From Candidatus Flexifilum breve (GTDB lineage Bacteria; Chloroflexota; Anaerolineae; Aggregatilineales; Phototrophicaceae): a stretch of DNA of 64,000 bases. Numbering within the stretch: position 1 is the first letter of the stretch; the number at the start of each line of letters is the position of its first letter. The stretch spans positions 682,001 through 746,000 of the forward strand of contig JADKGC010000001.1 of NCBI GenBank assembly GCA_016717205.1. The letters run 5' to 3'. The notes beneath the pieces are model-generated. The model did not search any database. It saw only the letters and a program-made list of their open reading frames with translations, and was not told the origin of the DNA. Shown one piece after another: positions 1 to 6,078 of the stretch. The position numbers were made by a program, and so were the translations under genes.

Positions 1-1
1 C

Positions 2-516
2 AAGCGACTGGTAGAGTTTTTGCTGCTGCTGCCCGCGCTCGTGCCGCCGCTGGCGGTGAGTCTCGGGCTGGCGGTCAATTTTCTGCGCTGGGGCTGGGCG
101 GGGAATTGGCTCGGCGTGAGCGTGGCGCATCTGGTGCCGGTGCTGCCCTATACCATCCTGATCTTTTCGGGCATGTTCCAGCAGTATAGCCTCGAACACG
201 AACAGCAGCGCGCGCACTCGGCGCAAAACCGTGGGCGGTGGTCTGGCACGTCACCCTCCCCTTGATCCGTCCGGGCATCGTCGTCGCGGGATTGTTCGCC
301 TTTCTCATCTCGTGGAGTCAGTACCTGCTGACGCTGCTGATCGGCTCCGGGCGCGTCATCACCCTGCCGATCCTGCTCTTTTCGAGCGCGGCGGGCGGCA
401 ACAACACCGCGATCGCCGTGCAGGCGCTCCTGTTCACCGCGCCGGCGCTGCTGCTGTTGATCGTGACCAACCGCCTGCTGACCAGCGGGGCGGCTGCCGG
501 ACTAGGCCGCTTATGA
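2..516 (+). pseudogene. ABC transporter permease, 3' part, frameshifted
   Basis: Inner-membrane permease subunit of an ABC importer, entering from the left edge so its N-terminus is not visible. It reads in one frame from base 2 to about 208, with hydrophobic helices around LLLLPALVPPLAV and VLPYTILIFSG, then in another frame from about 209 to the TGA at 514-516. Restoring one G near 208/209 rebuilds the EAA loop that docks on the ATPase (ALGAKPWAVVWHVTLPLI) and joins it to the last helices. The stop overlaps the ATG of the following ATPase gene (ATGA), so the two were one operon. The break is a single missing base in an alternating GC run, so it may be a sequencing error rather than real decay. 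The substrate cannot be told from this fragment; thiamine, iron or polyamine importers have this architecture. Confidence 0.8.
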
Positions 517-1562
517 CACTGGTTGAACTCCGCGAGATTACCCAGCAGTACCCCGGCGAGGCTCGACCTGCCGTCGATCACCTGTCGCTCACGCTCCCGT
601 CGGGCAGTATTGTCGCCCTGCTCGGCATGTCCGGTTCAGGCAAAACGACCTTGCTCAAGATCATCGCCGGTTTGCTCGATCCCTCGGCGGGCGACGTGTG
701 TTTTGACGGGGTCAGCGTGAAGCACCTGCCCACCGAGCAGCGCGGCGCGATCATGGTCTTTCAGAATCACCTGCTGTTCCCGCACATGACGGTCGCGCAG
801 AACATCGGCTTTGGGCTGAAGATGCGCGGCGTTCCGCGCCCGGTCATTGATGAGCGCGTCGCCCACATGCTCGACCTGATCCAACTGCCCGGACTCGGTC
901 ACCGGAGACCAACGCAGCTCTCGGGCGGCCAGCAGCAGCGGGTGGCGCTGGCGCGGGCGCTGATCGTCGAACCGCGCCTGCTGCTGTTGGATGAGCCGTT
1001 GAGCAACCTCGACGCCAACTTGCGCGACGAAATGCGCGAACTGATTCGGCAGGTGCAGCGCCATTTTGGGATTACCACGCTGGTGGTCACGCATGATCAG
1101 CAGGACGCGGTGCTGCTGGCTGATCACATCGCCCTGATGCGCGATGGCCGCCTCCAGCAGTTTGGGCCGCCCGATGCGCTGTTCTATCGCCCGGTCGATG
1201 AGCAGGTCGCGCGCTTTTTCGGCGGCGTGAATTTCATCCCCGGCGCAGCGGTCGAGCAGTTGATCCATGCGGCGCTCAGCACGTTGGGCGCGCCGCTGCC
1301 AAATACGCCCGGTGAGGTCGTTCTAACCATACGCCCGGAACAGATTCAGTTCTGTGATCCGATCCAGCATCCACAGGCGCTTCCGGGAATTGTCGATCAC
1401 TGCCAGTTCATGGGGACGTACTACCGGCATGCCGTCCGCGTCGCACCGCTCAGCACGCCGTTGATCGTCCACAGCCATGCTCCGATCACGGCGGGGACGA
1501 CAGTTGCCCTTTGTCTCCCATTGGAACATCTCTGGGTGATCGCTGCTGGATCGGCAACGTGA
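513..1562 (+). CDS. ABC transporter ATP-binding protein (PotA/FbpC-like)
   Basis: ATPase subunit that powers the permease encoded just upstream; acts at the cytoplasmic face of the membrane. The 349-residue protein has a Walker A GMSGSGKTT at residues 38-46, a Q-loop in VFQNHLLFPHMTV, the signature LSGGQQQR near 135, Walker B LLLLDEP near 155 and the switch histidine in VTHDQ. About 110 residues follow the ATPase domain, as expected for a TOBE-type regulatory domain of the CUT1/MOI class (PotA, FbpC, UgpC). The ATG at 513 overlaps the permease TGA, which decides the start. The ligand is not readable: FbpC, ThiQ and PotA types share all motifs. No substrate-binding protein is in the window; it presumably lies to the left. 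Confidence 0.93.
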   Translation: MTLVELREITQQYPGEARPAVDHLSLTLPSGSIVALLGMSGSGKTTLLKIIAGLLDPSAGDVCFDGVSVKHLPTEQRGAIMVFQNHLLFPHMTVAQNIGFGLKMRGVPRPVIDERVAHMLDLIQLPGLGHRRPTQLSGGQQQRVALARALIVEPRLLLLDEPLSNLDANLRDEMRELIRQVQRHFGITTLVVTHDQQDAVLLADHIALMRDGRLQQFGPPDALFYRPVDEQVARFFGGVNFIPGAAVEQLIHAALSTLGAPLPNTPGEVVLTIRPEQIQFCDPIQHPQALPGIVDHCQFMGTYYRHAVRVAPLSTPLIVHSHAPITAGTTVALCLPLEHLWVIAAGSAT

Positions 1563-1620
1563 GCACCATGGACGAATGAGTGAGGACAAGCAGACCGTGC
1601 CTCCGCCCCGTTCCCTACTC

Positions 1621-1722
1621 CGATGCGCAGCAGTGCGCCACATAAGATCAATGTCGGCGGGCGTCAAGCCATACGCCGCGTTGACCAGATCGGACAGGCG
1701 GCGTTCGAGCGTTTCTGTCTCC
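1621..1722 (-). pseudogene. DNA methyltransferase-like C-terminal remnant
   Basis: A short reverse-strand stretch translates to ETLERRLSDLVNAAYG followed by LTPADIDLMWRTA. The pattern LxxLVxxAYGLTPxxIxLxW is typical of the extreme C-terminus of Eco57I-like or BREX-type class I DNA methyltransferases. Nothing upstream on that strand continues the domain, so this is at most a tail left by deletion. The assignment rests on recalled family sequence, not on a search. A transposase remnant lies immediately beside it. Confidence 0.4.
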
Positions 1723-1780
1723 AGTCCTGACCTACATAATGGTCAGCTCGGCAAACGCAAAACAAACGCCACATCACCTT

Positions 1781-1984
1781 CACGCATATGCCCAGAACGA
1801 GCGTCATCTGCTGCACTGTGAATGGTTTTGTCCGTACTACCATTTCGTCTGTGCTCATGAGGTTCCTGGCTTGAAACGGAGCTTTCGTTCACGTTCTCCG
1901 GCGATGGCGCTCACCTCACCAACCATCTGTGGTCAGTTCACGACCTGCGGCACTACCCGTGCCGCAGGTCATTTGACATACTGA
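1781..1984 (+). pseudogene. Transposase C-terminal remnant
   Basis: The peptide reads HAYAQNERHLLHCEWF, then YYHFV and LKRSFRSRSPAMAL, ending at a TGA. It matches, at protein and DNA level, the C-terminus of the transposase pseudogene at 17574-18362 (YAQTKRHLLLHCEWF, CYHFVRAHES, LKRRFRLCSPAMAL). The last 60 bases have drifted out of frame. Only this tail is left; the zinc-ribbon and catalytic parts are gone. The two copies also share their last bases before the element edge (tttgacatactgaaa against tttaacctactaaaa), so both keep the same 3' end. Confidence 0.75.
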
Positions 1985-2165
1985 AAGCACACTCTCTGTG
2001 AGCAAAGTGGTAGGTCGAGATCTTGCCTCTTCCCACCCTGCGGGCAGTGTTCTGGGCTGAGGCATCCCTCATTCGACTGCGTCTGGAGCGCGAAAGCCTG
2101 TCCGGAATTATCAATGGTTCCCATTTGCTGGGCCGTCCTAGACATAGTGTATAAAAACGGATTGC

Positions 2166-2194
2166 TTTACAATCCACCCGCACTCTGTTATACT
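2166..2194 (+). promoter_or_regulatory. Sigma-70-type promoter, copy 1
   Basis: TTTACA (2166-2171), a 17-base spacer and TATACT (2189-2194), with the extended context ttgcTTTACA and gtTATACTA. The same -35, spacer length and -10 recur at 4284-4312 ahead of a related gene, which makes it much more likely to be real. The first predicted transcribed feature is the structured leader 65 bases downstream. Confidence 0.75.
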
Positions 2195-2259
2195 AGTATT
2201 TACATTTGGAACTTCCCCAAAACCAGCCAATCATCTCTTGTTGTCCACTTCACTTTAAG

Positions 2260-2325
2260 TTTGATGATGCCCGTTGAAGTCTAGCGATAGTCTACGCAGG
2301 CTTCAGGCATCTCCTGCTCATCAAA
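2260..2325 (+). promoter_or_regulatory. Structured 5' leader RNA, copy 1
   Basis: Nested stems: TTTGATGA (2260-2267) with TCATCAAA (2318-2325); TGCC (2268-2271) with GGCA (2306-2309); TGAAG (2275-2279) with CTTCA (2301-2305). The CGT bulge between the two inner stems and the one-sided internal loop TCTCCTGC are identical in copy 2 (4379-4445), while the innermost stem differs by a compensatory pair. A shared CCCCAGACG follows 5 bases later (2331-2339). It lies in the leader of the small membrane protein gene starting at 2388. It matches no riboswitch class I can recall. Confidence 0.7.
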
Positions 2326-2387
2326 CAGAGCCCCAGACGCTTTCGACCACTTAATCAGTCGTAACTGACTTGAGGTTATACGCATCC

Positions 2388-2711
2388 ATGAATACCAAAT
2401 GGAGAAGACTGATCGCCGCTGCGATCCTTGTGATTGTCAGTCTATCGACAATCGCTGTAATTCGTTCAACCACCTTCACGGGGAGTGACGAGTCACTCAA
2501 CCTGATGCTAAACACCAACGCCCTGAGTATCACCCTCCTCGTCGCAGCAGTCATCAAGATGACGGCGCTTTTCTATATCATTGCTAATGCACCATCCCGG
2601 TATAAGGAATACGCTTCGCAGCACACCATACCCTCACACGCCAAAGTGTATAGCGCGGCACCGATTGTTCCTAAAGTCAAAAGTCACCCGCTGCCGCCCC
2701 TGTGGCGCTGA
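2388..2711 (+). CDS. Small two-helix membrane protein
   Basis: Unrecognised 107-residue protein. Two hydrophobic segments are visible, residues about 7-24 (RLIAAAILVIVSLSTIAVI) and about 47-68 (ALSITLLVAAVIKMTALFYIIA), joined by a short loop TFTGSDESLN; a basic, proline-rich tail follows. The N-terminus resembles the protein at 4504 (WKILIAAALMVIVAVWAV, then SYSGTDLN), and the two genes share promoter and leader RNA, so they are paralogues. This one lacks the outer domain of the longer copy. The start at 2388 is the first ATG after the leader; no strong ribosome site is visible, in keeping with translation being controlled by the leader. Function unknown. Confidence 0.7.
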   Translation: MNTKWRRLIAAAILVIVSLSTIAVIRSTTFTGSDESLNLMLNTNALSITLLVAAVIKMTALFYIIANAPSRYKEYASQHTIPSHAKVYSAAPIVPKVKSHPLPPLWR

Positions 2712-2798
2712 GAGCAGCAGTCCATCGAACCAACGAGATGTTCAGGAAATCCGTCGCTTCCCCATTCGCAGTTTAGTTTGAAGAAAAGGTCCAACAAC

Positions 2799-3173
2799 AT
2801 GTCCAAGACATCGAGATTCCGGCACCGTCGAGAAAAAAGCAACCAACGAAAAGTGCGGGAAGCCGTACATCCCAAACCGGTGACGCGCACCAACGAAGCT
2901 GAGAAGCCGCTGTCAAAGCCGCTCATCGCTCCGATCATCCCCGTTGATCCCACGGAAGCCTCGATTTTCGCTGTTGCCTTCACCCCGAACAAATCGACAG
3001 CTCCTCGCCCTGAGCTAGGCGAATTATCACAGGGCAATCCTGATAAGCTCCGTAGATGGAAAAACACAAATGGAACCCCGCTGACAGGCAGTAGGACAAG
3101 TGCGCCAGTTAGCCATCAGGCAGAAAACCAAAAGCGGTTACGCAATTCGTCAAATCGAAAAGATGTTCGTTAA
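2799..3173 (+). CDS. Basic low-complexity hypothetical protein
   Basis: Unrecognised 124-residue protein rich in Lys, Arg, Ser and Pro (starts MSKTSRFRHRREKSNQRKVR), with no membrane segment and no clear domain. The composition suggests nucleic-acid binding or a disordered protein, but that is only inference. The ATG at 2799 follows AAGAAAAGGT at a normal ribosome-site distance. An in-frame TTG at 2778 is possible but has no ribosome site. It follows the small membrane protein gene by 87 bases and may share its transcript. Confidence 0.5.
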   Translation: MSKTSRFRHRREKSNQRKVREAVHPKPVTRTNEAEKPLSKPLIAPIIPVDPTEASIFAVAFTPNKSTAPRPELGELSQGNPDKLRRWKNTNGTPLTGSRTSAPVSHQAENQKRLRNSSNRKDVR

Positions 3174-3200
3174 CACACCAGTGTAGGAAGCGACTCAATC

Positions 3201-3479
3201 ATGGCAGTTCGCGTGTTAGTCTTTGACCCAATGAATATATCCAGCATCGAGGAATTCGAGCAGCAGTTGGATACGTATCTAGCCGAGGGCTGGGAAATTC
3301 TGCAAGCACTGTCCGGCAATCGCGCGGGCGTCGCCGAAGGCGTACGAACGTTTCGCAACTCCTCCAGAGTATCTTCGCCAGAGCACAAAGACTATGTCGT
3401 CTTCGTCTTGAGGAATGCCGTGATGGATCAAGCCGCGCACAGACTGCCTGAAGATCAACTAAGCACCGCCCATCCATAA
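3201..3479 (+). CDS. Small hypothetical protein (92 aa)
   Basis: Unrecognised acidic cytoplasmic protein. Residues 13-36 (NISSIEEFEQQLDTYLAEGW and onward) look like a helical, DUF4177-like pattern in which a long helix precedes GWEIL. That pattern is common in tiny bacterial proteins of unknown role, and the match is weak. GGAAG sits about 12 bases before the ATG. A terminator-like hairpin follows at 3547-3580. Confidence 0.55.
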   Translation: MAVRVLVFDPMNISSIEEFEQQLDTYLAEGWEILQALSGNRAGVAEGVRTFRNSSRVSSPEHKDYVVFVLRNAVMDQAAHRLPEDQLSTAHP

Positions 3480-3546
3480 AACGCCGTTGATCTTCACCAA
3501 CCATGGACGCCATCCTGTGTTGCTCGTCGGCGCTAGGCTCTCAGAA

Positions 3547-3580
3547 AGCCCCAGATAATCTCACTCGCGTTTGGGGTTTT
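3547..3580 (+). terminator. Probable intrinsic terminator
   Basis: CCCCAGA (3549-3555) pairs with TTTGGGG (3570-3576), with one G-U pair, and is followed at once by TTTT. It lies downstream of the 92-residue protein gene. The rest of the 307-base gap before the RRM gene holds no coding signal that I trust. Confidence 0.5.
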
Positions 3581-3786
3581 CGGGTCATTGGACCGATAAA
3601 CACCGGACGCCTCCACCTATGCTATAGCTCAGCAAGCTGATAGCACCGCGTTGAACGGGATGCGTGCGACTGGTCGATCTGCGGGCGGGCAATTTCTGCG
3701 CGCTCTCCACCCTGCACAGTCACTTTTGTCACGACACCTTATCCACTCCAAACCGAACGGAATCACTGATTCACAGGGAGAATATT

Positions 3787-4095
3787 ATGACTGTGAAGCT
3801 GTATGTTGGTCATCTAGCCCTCCATGTTACCCAAGCGCAGATCGCCGAACTCTTCTCTCAAGTGGGACAAGTTACCGATCCGTTTCTCGCCACGAACCGC
3901 TACACCGGTAAATCGAATGGTTTCGCGTTCATCAATCTGGAAAGCGAAGGCGACGCGCGCGATGCTGTGGCGCGTTTCAATGGTTATGTGCTCGACGGAG
4001 TCCCACTGACCGTGCACATTCTGGTTGCCAGTGAGAAAGCCTCCATCAAGAAAATCCTGCCGCCGTCACCAGCCGAAACCGCGAGCCAGAACTAA
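3787..4095 (+). CDS. RRM-domain RNA-binding protein
   Basis: A 102-residue single RNA-recognition-motif protein of the bacterial/cyanobacterial Rbp type. RNP-2 is LYVGHL at residues 5-10 and RNP-1 is SNGFAFINL around residues 41-49, with two aromatics on the sheet (Y6, F43/F45). A short tail KKILPPSPAETASQN follows the domain. Such proteins bind single-stranded RNA and are often cold-regulated. The ATG at 3787 follows GGGAG at good spacing; the reading frame is open further upstream but without a ribosome site. It lies between two genes that share a structured leader RNA, so binding to that RNA is a tempting but untested idea. Confidence 0.9.
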   Translation: MTVKLYVGHLALHVTQAQIAELFSQVGQVTDPFLATNRYTGKSNGFAFINLESEGDARDAVARFNGYVLDGVPLTVHILVASEKASIKKILPPSPAETASQN

Positions 4096-4283
4096 TTCAA
4101 TCGGGCAGCGGTGAGCGAAGCTAGCGCGAGTCAGCTACGCTGGCCCGATCGATGACCCAGAAGCGCATCAATTGCAGCGGCCTCCACACTATTGATGTGA
4201 AATCGAACCGCATTTTGGCGGCGGCGGTGAAGAGATCAGAAGCGATCTTCACAGCGCGCAGCCTCGAGGCAAACGCGACTTGC

Positions 4284-4312
4284 TTTACAGAGCCCTTGAA
4301 CCAAGTTATACT
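4284..4312 (+). promoter_or_regulatory. Sigma-70-type promoter, copy 2
   Basis: TTTACA (4284-4289), a 17-base spacer and TATACT (4307-4312), again as ttgcTTTACA and gtTATACTA. The structured leader starts 66 bases after the -10 element, against 65 bases in copy 1, so the whole transcription-start-to-leader layout is conserved. Confidence 0.75.
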
Positions 4313-4378
4313 AAAGATTAAGGACAATCTTTCCAATCAGCGCATTCGTTTCATCCGAACTTGTGCGCTTTACCTCAG

Positions 4379-4445
4379 TTTGATGGTGCCCGTTGAGCCG
4401 CTGCTATCGTCTTAAGTGCGACTCAGGCATCTCCTGCTCATCAAA
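4379..4445 (+). promoter_or_regulatory. Structured 5' leader RNA, copy 2
   Basis: TTTGATGG (4379-4386) pairs with TCATCAAA (4438-4445, one G-U), TGCC (4387-4390) with GGCA (4426-4429), and TGAG (4394-4397) with CTCA (4422-4425). The last pairing replaces TGAAG/CTTCA of copy 1, an A-U to G-C compensatory change. CGT (4391-4393) and TCTCCTGC (4430-4437) are unchanged. CCCCAGACG follows at 4451-4459, again after 5 bases. The leader precedes the membrane protein gene at 4504. Confidence 0.7.
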
Positions 4446-4503
4446 CGCACCCCCAGACGATGCATCCTATTCAAGGCGTCACTCCGAAGGGGTTTGTAAG
4501 ATC

Positions 4504-5112
4504 ATGAAGATCAACTGGAAAATCTTAATCGCCGCTGCGCTCATGGTGATCGTTGCCGTATGGGCCGTCGACTCGCTCCGACCACGCTCTTACAGTGGTA
4601 CTGACCTGAATTTTGCTGTTGGGCGGGGAACGATTACCGTGAATAACCCGTCGGACACTGCGCTTCCTATCCAGTTAACCGGCACCGGAACGCGGATCTT
4701 TACGGTACAAAGTCAGGATGAAGCGTTGCGGGGCTCGTCAGCGCGGCAAGGAAGCGGACGGAATGTGAACCAATTGCTTGACTTTACCCTGCCCACGGGA
4801 CTGAGCACCTTCACGATCGTGAACGGCTCAGGCGTCAACCTTGTCGCTACATCGACGGTTTTGCTGGAGGCCACGGTTCAATCCATGAGTGGATCGGAAA
4901 GCACGACGGTTCTGGCCGTCACCGTCGTCGTGCTGCTGGGGGCGGCATTCTATATCTTCCGAGCGTCCGGTCGCAGCCTGACCAACCCGCTGCAGCGTCG
5001 TTCGCCAGTTCCAGCCACGATGCCCACCGTTTCGACGGGTACAACCGGCGGGCAAGGTCAAGCCCTACGCGCCTACGGTGACAACCGCGCCGACATTTCC
5101 GAGAAATCCTAG
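4504..5112 (+). CDS. Membrane-anchored protein with outer beta-rich domain
   Basis: Unrecognised 202-residue protein. A first membrane segment covers residues about 5-21 (WKILIAAALMVIVAVWAV). A Ser/Thr/Gly/Asn-rich, probably beta-sheet domain follows (about 22-132, for example GRGTITVNNPSDTALPIQLT), then a second membrane segment (about 138-157, TVLAVTVVVLLGAAFYIF) and a basic, flexible tail. The middle domain would lie outside the cell membrane. N-terminus, promoter and leader RNA are shared with the shorter protein at 2388. The ATG at 4504 follows the sequence ggggtttgtaagatc; the anti-ribosome-site-like CTCC lies in the leader loop. Function unknown. Confidence 0.75.
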   Translation: MKINWKILIAAALMVIVAVWAVDSLRPRSYSGTDLNFAVGRGTITVNNPSDTALPIQLTGTGTRIFTVQSQDEALRGSSARQGSGRNVNQLLDFTLPTGLSTFTIVNGSGVNLVATSTVLLEATVQSMSGSESTTVLAVTVVVLLGAAFYIFRASGRSLTNPLQRRSPVPATMPTVSTGTTGGQGQALRAYGDNRADISEKS

Positions 5113-5206
5113 TCGAGCGCGCTGCGATGAGGTGTAAAAACTGATCGGAAAAGCGGCAGTTTACCGCCTCCCCCGTCAGCAAGGCATTCTGGTTATTTTG
5201 CCAGAA

Positions 5207-5398
5207 ATGGCGGGGCGGTCAGAGATTCGCGCCCACAGCGATCAAGAGATCAGGCGATTTCGTGAAGCGGTGGTGATCGTGTCTGAAGCCGATTACCGTG
5301 CGCGCTATGCGGATATGGCGGAGCGTATCGCCGCCCCTCTCACCCGTTGGTTAGCAATCCAATTCGCGCAGGACAAAGCGCGGACAAAACCCTCATAG
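5207..5398 (+). CDS. Small hypothetical protein (63 aa)
   Basis: Unrecognised, charged, mostly helical peptide (HSDQEIRRFREAVVIVSEAD, then DMAERIAAPLTRWLAIQF). No signal or membrane segment is seen. The ATG at 5207 is taken as start; a TTG at 5198 is in frame. It precedes another tiny gene by 29 bases in the same direction, so they may form one transcript. Confidence 0.45.
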   Translation: MAGRSEIRAHSDQEIRRFREAVVIVSEADYRARYADMAERIAAPLTRWLAIQFAQDKARTKPS

Positions 5399-5427
5399 TG
5401 TAGCTATCGAGAAAGTTGGAACGATCA

Positions 5428-5658
5428 ATGGAAACTATCAAACGCTTAAGCTATCCCGAATGGATCGCATTGCGACTGCTCTACCAGCATCGTGAGCGCT
5501 CGTCGAGTCCGCTCCGATATATCGGCTTACCTGCGACCATTACAGCGCTGCTTCAGCGCCAACCAGCGCTCGTCCAGTGGATCGGTAAGGCCGCTGACCA
5601 GCAGGTTCACATCACCCCGGCAGGGATCACCGTTTTCGAGGCCGCGGGTGACAAGTAA
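5428..5658 (+). CDS. Small winged-helix-like protein (76 aa)
   Basis: Unrecognised, but the C-terminal half has the look of a winged helix: a helix with ITALLQRQPALVQWIG, then a wing ending HITPAGITVFEA, as in MarR/PadR-type proteins. The first half (PEWIALRLLYQHRERSSSP) would be the first helix. It could be a small DNA-binding regulator. The ATG at 5428 is chosen over a TTG at 5416. A protein of similar size and pattern is encoded, frameshifted, at 10414-10739. Confidence 0.5.
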   Translation: METIKRLSYPEWIALRLLYQHRERSSSPLRYIGLPATITALLQRQPALVQWIGKAADQQVHITPAGITVFEAAGDK

Positions 5659-6078
5659 CGCCATCATGGGTACTGGTAGCAATGACGACAACTGTTTACA
5701 ATTTGCATCAGTAGTAGTCCGCCGGCAGCGCCATGGGGAAAGCTTCCCCATGCTTGAAGGCATACACCGGTGGTGAGGAGCGTGGCAGCCATGGCTGCCG
5801 CGTTCTTGAGAGCACCGGTCTTACTGATCGTGGTGTAGCCGACACTGTCGTTATTCTGTTCCTGCTGCATCTGGCGCACTTCCTAAAGCACGACGGCCCC
5901 GGTTACCCCCACATGAACTTTCCCAGCGCTCAGCCCATGATTTACACGGTCGACACTCTGTTTGGCTGGAGTAAGCGCGATTTTGCCTTAAGAACTATCG
6001 ACTGAACACCAATATCGCGGCAAAATGCATGCGGGCAGCAGAGGCTGACGCGATCGGAAGGGGTGGATTCTGGAGAAC
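5659..6078. other. Gap without a clear gene; perfect palindromes
   Basis: No convincing gene. The stretch holds a 9-bp stem with 3-base loop, CATGGGGAA/TTCCCCATG (5732-5752), a 16-bp perfect palindrome GGCAGCCATGGCTGCC (5784-5799) and CACCGGTG just before it (about 5766-5773). These could be an operator group or an IS remnant. No promoter for the CheB-CheR gene could be fixed here. Confidence 0.4.

Noticed and set aside
2260..2325. Fluoride (crcB), guanidine or c-di-GMP riboswitch in the leader
   Set aside because: Core sequences of these classes, as I remember them, are not present; only general similarity such as GATG and CTCC.
4152..4415. Forward open frame of 87 codons before the second leader
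   Set aside because: It runs through the promoter and leader RNA; no ribosome site or domain.
5733..6005. Forward open frame of 90 codons in the gap before the CheB-CheR gene
   Set aside because: Overlaps perfect palindromes, no ribosome site and no recognisable protein features.
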